64,000 bases of DNA from Varroa destructor (Eukaryota > Arthropoda > Arachnida > Mesostigmata > Varroidae), in NCBI RefSeq assembly GCF_002443255.2, contig NW_019211456.1, forward strand, positions 36,711,042 through 36,775,041, read 5' to 3'. This document shows positions 37,368 to 48,480 of this stretch, one piece after another. The notes below the pieces were generated by a model. It was given only the letters and a program-made list of their open reading frames with translations, was not told the origin of the DNA and did not search any database. A program made the position numbers and the translations under genes. The number at the start of each line of letters is the position of its first letter. The stretch's first letter is position 1.

Positions 37368-40153
37368 CTGAAGCGTTCAGGATACACAACACATTCCGTA
37401 TGCTTTACTTACCTATCTTACATCTTTGCATGAAGAATGTTACGGTTGAGATTTTTATTATGCAATTATATAACTGGGGGACGGAGGGGCTGTTAGCTAG
37501 ACTAGAATATTATACACAAGACGACGTCCATAGAAATACGTTTTGACGATGGCCATTGCCAGCGCTCGTAACGGTCTTGCCGACTTGCATTGATATTCTG
37601 TGCTAGACTATTATAAATACCCTTACGAGCGAAAAAAAAATCCGAATTTTGTATACAATCATTTGACGTGATTTGGGTATGCAGGTATTGATGGCGCCTC
37701 CCTTTGAATGTAGCAATGCGAAAACTCGCTGTAGGTAATATGCTTGTATCGCAGATGTCCACACGTTAACTGTATGGTAAACGTCTCCAACACATTGCAC
37801 ATATGGAAATTTTTAGCTTTTTAGGCAGAGGCCCAATTACTCAAACCACCGCGACGTGTATGTAATCATCACGTAAACCACAACACGTATAGACAAGTGC
37901 GCGGATTTTGCGTTGCCCTTATTCTACCTATGCGCTCAAAGAGGGCCCTGGTACGGGGAAGTTGCATCAAAGTTAAGGACCTTTGCTCATTCGACTCTGG
38001 ACATCGAATGTTCCGGTAACTGTGCTCTACACTGTGCAGTTCAGTCAGCTGTGCCACCCTCCTACGTTCGCCTGTCTCTACACAAGCAGTCCAATAGAAA
38101 TTGTTTAAACAACGTAGCGGTTTTGGTCTATGCATGTTGCCAAGACAGATGATATCTTTCGGTCCGCCAGCTGGCTGGTAGCTATCAGTGATTTCAGAAC
38201 GACTTACTAATAAACACGCGTTTATTAAATGCTTCGGTCCGCGCTAAAATGTACAGCATTTTTATTAAGTTTCAGTCGCTAGCGACAGGCAAGGGTCTTC
38301 GGTCTTAAAAGTAGATGTGTAGCCAGTGTTTTCGAACATCCGATAGTGCAAACGACAATGGTAATCTAATTTGATTCAAATCTCTTGATACGGAGGGTGT
38401 CTCAAGACAAATGACAAAATCGATTAGGTCATTGGACAAACTTACTTACCTTGTCTGTTCTGTGACCATATTATAATTTGCTAATTTTTACCCTATTTAA
38501 TTTAGTAGTAGAGGGTTTAGCGTGAAACAGACAAACAAGCACCTTTCGAATTCGCCAAAACATTGGGTACTCGCTATTCATAAGTAGTTTCTTATACATT
38601 TCTAGCAGCGGCCGTAGATTTGCCTGTGTATTTTGGCTGGCCTTTCAAAGTTCTACCGCTTTCTTATATCACATTGCGCCCTAAACGCTGCAAACATAAA
38701 ACAAATGCGACGATTAAAATTACTTCGCGATTCTGTCCACAGCAATGGCTGTTCACTAGAAAAAGAAATTGTCTCAGAAGAGACAAATGCATCTTACCGT
38801 ACCGGAACATCTATTTACAAATCGATAACACCGTGCAATTGACCTATTGATAGCCATATTGGCTTGCCCTCTTTGATCTGGCGTTATGTTTACCAATGTA
38901 GCCGAGGAAACAAGTGGCACTTATTCTCGTACCATGCACAATGAAGAAATCTCAAAACACAGAGCGTCGCGACTGACAGATTTGTCTACAAATCGACCGT
39001 CGGAACTTGATTCGAGCCGTTCAGTACTTACTGTGTGTATATTACTATTATTTCTACTGAAAGTTGGATTTTGTCCAACTTTTCGTTATCTTTTGTCTTT
39101 TTTCAACTTTTGTGGGAACTCTTCCAATATTGTGGATTAGAATATAGGATATATTCGTGCAGTTAAATCGACCGCTCACAAGACGTTATTGGAGTCACAA
39201 TTTTCTCTCTAAGTGCGCATGAATGAGCAGACAGCTCAGAAAGCCAATCGGAACATATCGTTGAATTGTCTAAACGTAAGTAAATTCTGTAAGTCATTTA
39301 CCTGTTTCATCGGGTACGCTTATAACAATGGCTGACACGAACATATGGTTTCTGCTAAGTTTTCGAAGCTCTTTGTGCGAGCAAGCTGAGTCAACCTTTG
39401 GACATGTATAACTTGTAAATCAACATATTCTGTTGGCTGGAACATCGATGGCGACTACGCAGCATTAACACTGCTGCTATTATGAGCAGAGTCACAGAGC
39501 ACATCTGCTAGCGTATGTTAAGTTGTTACCCAGGAAACCCCTTATAGGTTCGAAATGTTCCAAACAGAAAAAGCAATATATTGCGTGAAATTTTTCCCTG
39601 TTTTGGACTTTACGTAGTCGCTAGATAAACGATTCAATAACGAATGCGTTAAATTGGCGATAAGCTGTATACATATTTTTCCTGTACAATATGTAAAACA
39701 TCCCGATTTATTATGATTGTTAAATATAAGGCTATCACAGGCCTCTATTTTAAGGACATCCTCATTTGCTGCCATTTATTATAAATCTATGGGTCTAGGT
39801 TCTAAGGCATAATCCAACTAAGCGTTTACAGATAGAGTGAAATTATGATACTCAAAAAGACGACTAATCCATACAATTTAGTGATTGTTTTTATTTTGTT
39901 AGAAGTAAAGTTAGGACATAATCGGTTACTGGTAGGTGTTTTAGCAGTCGACATGGTGGACCAGGTTTCAAGACTTCATATTTACACGTTTAAAACTGAA
40001 ATCTCTCATTTATCCCACTAGAAATCCATATGATATACCCACTTCGATGCATCTATATTATGAGATGTCGGTTAGAATAAATATACATAGAATAAATATT
40101 TGCCTACCTTCTCTAGTGACGACCCTGTCGCTAAAAAAACTTTTTTACGTACG
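37368..40153. other. intergenic stretch, no supported gene
   Basis: The open frames here (37502-38152 and 38620-39140) lack domains and splice context. A plus frame at 38886-39140 has a hydrophobic C-terminal segment (VLTVCILLLFLLKVGF), but nothing else supports it. Confidence 0.4.
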
Positions 40154-40500
40154 TTAAAAGGTACGGTGATAAGAAAAACAGCTACCGCGGCTATTAGTTA
40201 GTTCTACTGCTTCTGACTTGCCATGCCCCAAAAGCACTTTCGTATCATCCCCGTTAGGCCCGGGTCCGGGGCCTGTCATTGAAGCACTATGTTCTTCAGT
40301 TCGTGATCTTCTGATTCGGCCTTTGACATAATTCCACATGCTTTCGCTCGGATTGAAGTCAAATGAATTTGCAGGCCATGGCAGGACCTGAATATGACCA
40401 GCAATAACATTTCAGGGACACATTTTGCCCTTTCGCATAGTGACTTGTCATACATAGTTCCCAACCGAACACAATTCTCCCCACAATTCTGTCCCATCTA
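40154..40500 (-). mobile_element. Tc1/mariner transposase remnant
   Basis: On the minus strand, near 40390-40310, the frame reads VLPWPANSFDFNPSESMWNYV then KGRIRR. This matches the end of the Tc1-type DDE domain (WPA.SPDLNPIE.LW..LK.R), with the catalytic Glu region altered to SESMW. An in-frame stop lies just before it, and the preceding sequence to about 40,810 is in shifted frames I can read only vaguely. No terminal inverted repeats were found. It is a truncated, inactive copy. Confidence 0.6.
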
Positions 40501-41350
40501 GGGCAGCGTCTTTCGTTTGAATTATTGTCTCACTGTATTGTCTTTTTGCCATAGTCCTGCTGAGGAAATATCAGGCTTTTGGTATCACTTTGGAGCGTTT
40601 TATGGAGACCGTCGTTCTTCCGGCACGGTTAAGGAACTGTTAAATTTTTTTTTGGTTCCGTTAGAATGACTCTATCTCCCCACTGCGCTACGCACCGTTT
40701 GTTATTTTTGTTTTCTGGTTTTCTCGATGACCGAGTCGGCTTATCATTCACCTTTTGTATTATCCCATTGTCAACTCTACAGTCCGATATTGCGATCGAT
40801 TCTTCCACCAAATTCTCTTTGCGTTCGCTTTTTTTGTATGAATCTAACTATAAAAAATCGCAGCTCTTGCATGGAATCTTTCCCAAGTCACACTTCAAGT
40901 TCACATGTAGTAACAAAAGTACAAAAATTAACTTTAGTATGGCTCGTGATGAGAGTAACGATAACTGCTCTACGATACCTCGAACCACCTTTTTCTCTCC
41001 ATGAGCGAAAGAGGACGGAATCAGGTACCTAAGTATAGTGGCCCGAATATTCCCGCACGTTGTTCATACATGAACAGCCATTACACCACGCGTCTTAGTA
41101 GATGCTTCTTTAGCGACCGTCTCACTGGAATTGCAGAGCGAGGCAACTTTCACATAAAAACACATACGTTCATTTCGGGCGCGGGTATAGTGTATGAAAA
41201 TTCTGGTCTACGTATATGTATGTATGTATATAGTGTGCGACACCTAAAATGGGAAAATCCTTAGTGAGCTGTTTGCAATAACGGGTATGCATTCATCCGC
41301 TACAAGACGAAAGTTCGAAGGCCATTTCTTTCTACAACAAAACAACAAGC

Positions 41351-41786
41351 ATGGCGAACAACGGTGCGTCGGTTTTGAAGTTTGAGGGAAGATCAATTAT
41401 TATCGAATCGGTACGCGCTAAACAAATACTCATCGAAATCATAGCCCCGAAGCGACAGCGTACAACGTCGCGAATGAGTATACAGAAGAAGCAGAATCAG
41501 GTTCTAGCACAGCACAGAAAATCCATGGTAGAAAAAAAAAATATTTCGCAAAGCTGCTAACGAAGAAAGTGATGAAAATGAGCGTTCGGTGTTACGAAGT
41601 GCTCATGAAGACACGCAAAGTCACGCCATACTGCATACGAATCGACATGTGCTCTCTGAGGTCAATAAGGGTTTGACCGATGCTATATGCCGCTCAGTTC
41701 TTTCAAGAATAAAGCGTCGTCTTCGACTTCGAGCAGCAGGTTTTGTATTTCCGATACAAAAATGGTCCGCAGACAATGATCGCTAA
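41351..41786 (+). pseudogene. unidentified basic protein frame, interrupted at a poly-A run
   Basis: Two adjacent plus-strand frames look like one gene of about 145 codons. The first (41351-41560) starts at agcATGGCG after an A-rich leader. The second is open from about 41541 to the stop at 41786. They meet at a run of ten A (41532-41541). With one A fewer the frame would run straight from MVEKK into IFRKAANEESDENERS and on to FVFPIQKWSADNDR. The product would be rich in Arg and Lys with an acidic patch in the middle. I recognise no domain. It could be a real gene with a homopolymer error in the assembly, a recent pseudogene, a retrocopy (no intron is seen), or chance. Confidence 0.35.
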
Positions 41787-44103
41787 CGAATTTGCTAACA
41801 AGATGTTTTATCTAGTCCATAGATGCATGGATCATAGTTGTAGCTATGGCTGTGTAATAATGCAGTTGTAAGAACTGGCTTTTGCAGCTTACGGGCTGTT
41901 TGCAAGTATCAGATAGTCGTTCAACATATCTACCAAGTTCAGTGCAAAGGTAAACCAGCCTCAATCATCAGAAGTGAGATGCTCAAAGCTTTACGGCAAG
42001 TCGAATATTGTGGTCTTTTTTTATTTGGAACTTCCCCACTATAACTTTAGAAGCCATGCGAGCGTATTAGCACAAGTATCTTCAACGTTAACTTGAACTT
42101 TGCACAAATATGGTCCCGAATGGGTGCAATAATTTAAACATGACAAACTGACCCTCAGCCTGGATTTTACTCAAGCAGAGCAGACGCAGTACACTCCCAC
42201 CCATATAATAATTAAGCGAGTTAAATAGAGCGTTCGTGTGTTCGATGCGTAAGTTTGGCTTCTTCATCTACTATATATACAGGGTGCGGTGTCTAAATTT
42301 TCTTATACTCCGTTTCTAGGATTCTGAAAGGGGGTTTCAATATCTGCTTTTGTTTCTGTTGCATGTGCTAGAAGCGTCATTGACAGTCATGACAACGTAC
42401 GGCATAAAAGAAGCCAAAACTGCCAACAAAAACAAAAGTTGCAAAGAAATTTCGAAAAGACTAACCGTTAGAGCTTATTTAAACAATCCAGTGGGTAATT
42501 GACAGTATCCACTTTAAAACGAGCGTTAATTTTTGCATTATGAATCCAGGTATATTAAAAATAGCTCTTTGAGCCCCCTTTGTAGGTTTGTGGACCTCTT
42601 AAATTTAAACGCTATTGAAAATTTCTCGGTTTGCGTTACGCAAATCCTTTCCGGATTTACAGAAGTTACATCAAAACTGGCAGTTACATAGATTGTCGAT
42701 TTCGGTCAAAAATATACAAATGTATATTTTTATAGAGATTGTATTGCGCGTGCCTGTGTAGCGTGAAAACATGTAGCAGCTCTGTATCCATCAAGATTAG
42801 ATCCCAATAACCAACCGTCACCATTATTTTATTATAATGTACACCGCATTAAAATTTAATATATTAAAATTTTGCACTGCATGTTTAATTAATGATATTT
42901 ATTTACAAATATAATTTCCCTTACCTCTATAGAAATGAATAAAATGGGTTTCATAGCAAAAGAGGGTGAGGCGGGGCCCGCGGTTCCTTACCATTGTCTG
43001 TCCTAAGAAATCTTCAATAATGATCTTGTCTTCTCAAAAATGAGCCCTCATAGTGGTTCTATTGGCCTGATTTTTTGTGACTTGTTCCAGGTGCCTTATA
43101 GAAAAAAACAAGGGAGACAATGAAGTCAATTAGGTAATTCCTTTTGCCCGTAAACGGTAAAATAATTTGCCCATGAAGTGTAATGCTAATTCGTTTTAAC
43201 CATTACTCCGAGTACAGTTTACCGATGATAGTAACGCGCTAACTAAACATTACAATTCTGGCGCGTCTCTCAGCTCGAGATGTGGTGTTTCAGCACTATG
43301 TTGCGTAGACAACTTACACGCAAGGTCGACAACTAAATAATTTGTGCGCCCGAATTTTATTGCGTAAATAAGCCTAATGTATGCTACGTAAAACTTTTTC
43401 AGCCCGTAACCTAAAGCTTGTAAGGTTGTCGATTTTCGCTTAGCCAGTGCTTCACATTAGGTAAACCACACATTAGGCGATACGAATCAAATACTTCAGT
43501 AAGCTAATTACAGGAGACATGCAACGCGGATGCAGGATGTTCTACAGCATTCCAACGGGAAAAAAAATGACATGGAGAGACGGGGTATACGCAATAGGCT
43601 ACCAAAATTAGTCACCTTCGAAGAGGGCACCGGAAGCAACTGTAAGGCACGAGGTCTGGATCGGGTAAGGTTTATACCGACCCCGCATGCACAGTCAGAA
43701 TTTAACCTCGGTTTCGGAAACATATTTGAGAATTTTACGTTGCGTGAAGATGTACACTTCACGTGTTCTGTGTGAGCAGTTGTCTTTCAGCTATTTTATG
43801 GAAGCCATTAGGTGTTGCCCATTAAGCTTATTCGGGTATTCGCGCATAACGGGAACGTAAATGAAGTAGGATGTGTATGTCTTCATAGTGGCAGTTTAGA
43901 GTCCACTTGACCTTAATTATATCTTCAAACAGCACACGCTGTAAGTGCACTGACGGATTCATTGCAATCCAGTTAAGAGGTTTTTATGACACTCCTGCAG
44001 GAGAGAAAGGAAAAAAAATCATCCTATTAGGTTTACCAACCACTGCCTTAAAGAACATCATTGTCATATAGTAAAACTGAAAGGGAGCAACGGGATCGAG
44101 TGA
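41787..44103. other. intergenic stretch, no supported gene
   Basis: I see no gene. Near 42279 the sequence tatatacagggtgcggtgtc resembles the ends of some arthropod DNA elements, but no inverted partner was found nearby. Confidence 0.4.
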
Positions 44104-44200
44104 TCTGGGTGGTTAAAGCGCATCCCTTTGAGTGCGTCACCATAGCAACCATGAGCATGCGGCTTTCGCCGGTTCAGATTTTAGTGTAAGCAAGTGTTTA
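44104..44200 (+). repeat. tRNA-derived SINE-like fragment
   Basis: TGGTTAAAGCGCA (about 44109-44121) resembles a tRNA D-arm A box. GGTTCAGATTTTA (about 44171-44183) resembles a weakened B box, spaced about 60 bases apart. The ends do not pair into an acceptor stem, so it is not a tRNA gene. A decayed tRNA-related SINE is the best reading. Confidence 0.3.
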
Positions 44201-47200
44201 CCATCCCGTTTTGGAAATAGGCCGGATAGGCCCAGCTAGACCAATTCCGGCTATTATAACAGAGTTATTGGGGAAGGGGGGGAGGATAAGTTTTTGATAC
44301 CGTACCAAAAATTCCGTACATTTGTTCAGTACAGTTTTGATTGTTCAAGATGTTATAAAAAAATCATTAAAAAAAAAAAGATAACAGAATCACTAGCATA
44401 AGTAACAAATTGAGTCAACCAAGGACACTTGATTGATGCAACCAAATTTAATTGTAACGGTATAAAAGAATTAATGTAACACCGTTTCAGGAAAATTAAA
44501 ACCGGAAGCCTGTAAAAGTATCTGTGCGTCATATGTTTGACTAAACGTAACGCGAAGCGAATAGTCTTGATAACATGATGAAATAATGTCACCGTGATAG
44601 CAGAACCATTGGAACATTTCATTGTGACTATGTGAAGTAGGGTGACTGCAATACCTAGACCAACTGCATCAAGGCAGTAATAGTAAGGTATCTTAGAGTA
44701 AACAACGGTTTGCTTGCACGGAGTAACGGATCGCTGCTGTAGGATTTCAGGAGAATCGTTGTACCTCTCCGATTGCGCTGTCATACTTTGTTTAATTCTG
44801 TGACAAATATTGATACAGGTCTTATCAAGTAACCTGCACACGGGTCACGGGTTCGGCGGCGCAGGACAACTGCAACGTTGACCCGTATTCAACATTGAGT
44901 TTCGGTATGACATGTTATATCTAAGTATCAAATTTGTGAATTTTCAACAAATTTAGCCGCCCATCATACGAGTTAACGCACCGTGTATGTACGGTTATCT
45001 ATGTGTCGTCTTCATAGAACGATCGCCTTGAGTAGGTTCTTTGTAAGTCGCTAGAGTACCATCCTGGGATGACCTTCGCGGTGGATTGATATCCTTTTGT
45101 CTGGAGAACTTTCTCCCATAGTGCATATTACCAGCTTGACCTGACTCTGTGTTAGTAAGTTGTGCGACTATCGTTGAGAATTTGTGACATTTTTGTTGGC
45201 TTTACATGATCATTTTGAAAGTGAGTGGCGAGGTTCATGCCATGCGCTAATGGATTATCCCTAGGTTACTGGGGTGATGATACCAGCAGGTGATCACTAT
45301 GGGACCGACGGTAGCAGAGTGATCATAATTGATCGGGGCGAAACCTCTCAGGCCATTCTAGTTTATTATATTGATATCTGTTAAACACGGGTCTTGAGTA
45401 GCGTGTTTGTTTTACCGGAAACGTGCATGGATTGTGCTGATTTCTAAGTTTCGCTTTGGAAAGCGTTATGTAACAGGTGAAGCTGATCAGAAAAACACTT
45501 TTGAAGTTTCTGCCCATAAAGCATGTTAATTCGGCTAGTTGTAAGCCGAAGCTAGCAACATCCTCGATATTTAAAAGTAACACTACACATCAAATTAGCC
45601 ATCATGGTCGTTCGCACTGATGCATACAAATGTGTATTTCTGTAAAAACTGTTTGCATGTATAAGTGTCCTTAACGTGCGTTTCTTGAAAACCAAAATTC
45701 CAACTATATTATGGAAGAAGCTATTAGGTTATAGCTATTAGGGACTAGCTGGCCACTATTCGACGTTATCTAATCAGTTATCTACTCTTACACAGGTAAA
45801 ATAAAATGTGGATAATAACAAAAGGCATAGAGCGAAACCCGCGGGTGGCACTTTGTATATATGTATCATATGGCACAAGCCTAAAAATTAGGCCTTCGCA
45901 TAGGTCCAATATTGAAACGAACTGTCTATGATAAGGTTTTTCACTGTGTCTACGCCTCTGCTGCATGTTCGCCCATTGTTGCCATTACTTTCGCTAACCT
46001 GGTCACGTTGCGTTAACGGCTAGGAATTACTGGCAACATCGAGATCACGACTATCTGTAGAAGCAATACCAAGGGCCTCACCAGCTTGCGTGTCATCTAA
46101 CTATCGATGACAGCTGCCCTCACTGATGAAATGCCCTTCCTCATATCAATCCACCGCTCGACTTGTGCTTAACTACCAAGAACAGTAGCAGAGTGTAGCA
46201 GTACCATATAAGAACATAGTTGTGTGCTTGTTGGCTTTGTAGAACAGCGGCAACTCTTAGGCAAAGTTTGTCAGCTTCGTACAAAAATACTATACCCTAT
46301 TTGCTCTCTGTGGCTTGTCGTGTCAAATTGGATTCCGTACTTTATTGTTAGTATAGTTCTATTTAAAGATATTGGCTGCCACAGAGAGACAATGACAATG
46401 GTACATTACACGGTTAACAATAATCAGCTGGGTAAAGAGTTCGTATTGCAACAAAAATCTATGCACATTAATAATAACTCGTTCGTTTCATATCTCTTAT
46501 CCAGAGTGGTCTACCCAGGGTGAGATAATTGCCGAAAGCGATATAGTCTTATGCCACTAGGATAGGTGCTCCGAAATATACACTAACTAAGAATACAAAT
46601 GCAACCATTGAATCCCTTACTGTTGTTACAATCTGCAACATTGTCTTTTACATAATCTGCGTATAAACCAAACCTCTAGATATGAGTCCATTCATTTATC
46701 GCTAAGCCATTGCTATATCGCGTGCGGCGTCACACGTTCAAAATATGAAATAGATTTTGGACAAAGTCGATGACAGCACCACTAGCGAAGATCGATTAAT
46801 GGTAATTCGTGGTGTTGACACAAGGCGCGTACCATACCATATTGAACAGCTAACATATGACTCTCTCTCCTCTTTATGGTTATTTCGATACGCATGGCTC
46901 GGTTCAACTATCCGCCTTTACCTTTGGCTCATGGTCGGCTACGGTCAAATATTCGAGAAGAAAAGCCTGAACTTTTATTTTTAAACGTCCAGCAAACACG
47001 AGCGCATCGTGAGGACCTCCGTGTTTCTCCAGATGATACCCATTCACCCCGCCGTCCTCAACAGCGAAGCAAAACTCACAATAAACAATTACAACAGTAA
47101 TGGCAACGGCAACTTTAACAACAAATAACGGAGAGTCACAGAGCTCGCAAGTATTCCTCGTTCGTTTATGTACTTCAATTGCTGTAGCAGTAATAGCACA

Positions 47201-47340
47201 GCACATCGCAACGCATTCACAGCAAAAGCACTATTACAAATCAGTCACATAGTAAGCAAGCACAGCATAAACAGTAATAACAGCAGGTCTTGCGCAGAAT
47301 CGTCTATTGTGCAATAAGAATAATAACAGCAACCTTGCGA
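44201..47340. other. intergenic stretch, no supported gene
   Basis: The longest frame (44353-44841, minus, 162 codons) is Ile/Phe/His-rich with no domain or splice context. I treat it as chance. Confidence 0.45.
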
Positions 47341-47360
47341 CATTCATTCATTCATTCATT
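47341..47360. repeat. (CATT)5 tetranucleotide repeat
   Basis: Five exact CATT units at the start of a GC-richer tract. Confidence 0.9.
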
Positions 47361-48480
47361 AGATGGCTCTAGCTAGCTCACCCTACGGGCCTGGTTCAGT
47401 ATGTCGATCCAAGAGCATCAGCAGCCGCCAGAGTGGAAATCGCCGCAGCATTAGCGGCTCGTTGTCTAACTCACTCACCCCTATTTTTTCGCATTTTCCT
47501 CTCCGTCTCCCGAACTTTTATCAGCCGTCCATGTTCGATGGTCTGTCGTTGGCAAAAACAGCGACAGTCGCCACCGCAGCCGCTACCGATACTACAAAGG
47601 CAACAACCATTCGAAAACATAGGCAACATTTATCCTTTGTCGACTCAGCGTAGATGGAAAGAGCCGCCCAGACGCTCGACCGTTTGACTGGTACGTTGCT
47701 GACTCTTCTGATTCATCTGACGATCGTCGGCGAGGGGAAAGTCAATGGGAGAGGGAAACGAAGTCGACAGCATCAGCAACGACAACAAAGTGCTAGGTAG
47801 GCTTACAATACACACACACACACGCAGACACCGATACAAAAACTCATCTTCTCATAGTAGGATGTTTCTCCTATTTAACACTAACTAACAGTAACTAGCG
47901 CACGGGTTATTGGGAACACGCTTGCCATAGTCTAATGGCAGTCATGCGGCCGCTCCAGCACTCTCGTCTCGGGATTTTTCCCGCGGCCATTACCACGGCC
48001 GTGTCCTCGGCTCGTTAGCGCCGTTGGCGCGCTGATAGCACAACAGCCACGCTAGACATGGGACGGAGAACCGCACTATTTGTTCCATGTATCACACGTC
48101 ACATAGAAATATACATGTCAGCAACAGCTGCAGCAGCTACAGCAACAGCAACGAACATACAGCCGCCGCAGTTGGGCTAGCAACGAGGACCGTAGTGAAA
48201 AGCGGTGGACAGCAATGGCCATCTCTCTATGATTCACTATCAGCATAATGGTAGGGAGCGATCGAACGAACGAACGACCCGGGGGTTCATATTGATGCTG
48301 ACGGTGAAAGTGGCCGCCATCACAATGATGGATAAGTGATGTTGAGATGCAGTGACCTGTCGATTGCGGCCTGGTCTGATCTGTGAACGTTTTCCCACTG
48401 ACCGTATTTTTCTTTCGCCCCCGTACCCAGCATCAGGGATGCCGCCTTCAGTTGGTCACCAGCGAGCACTACTGATTTGC
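47361..48480. promoter_or_regulatory. GC-richer island, possible promoter or 5' exon of an unidentified gene
   Basis: Composition differs from the AT-rich surroundings, with CAG/CAA-rich, CpG-containing sequence like that upstream of AMBRA1. A short plus frame starts at the ATG at 47654: 47 codons with a hydrophobic stretch (LTGTLLTLLIHLTIVGEG), then a basic tail (NGRGKRSR), ending at a possible donor (GCTAG|gtaggc at 47796/47797). This could be a first exon carrying a signal peptide, but I could not find a second exon. Other small frames near 48120-48240 are CAG-repeat driven. Confidence 0.25.

Noticed and set aside
40666..41032. Two plus-strand frames of 101-112 codons
   Set aside because: They overlap the presumed decayed body of the Tc1/mariner remnant and match nothing.
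44353..44841. 162-codon minus-strand frame
   Set aside because: No domain, signal or splice context is seen and its composition looks like chance AT-rich sequence.
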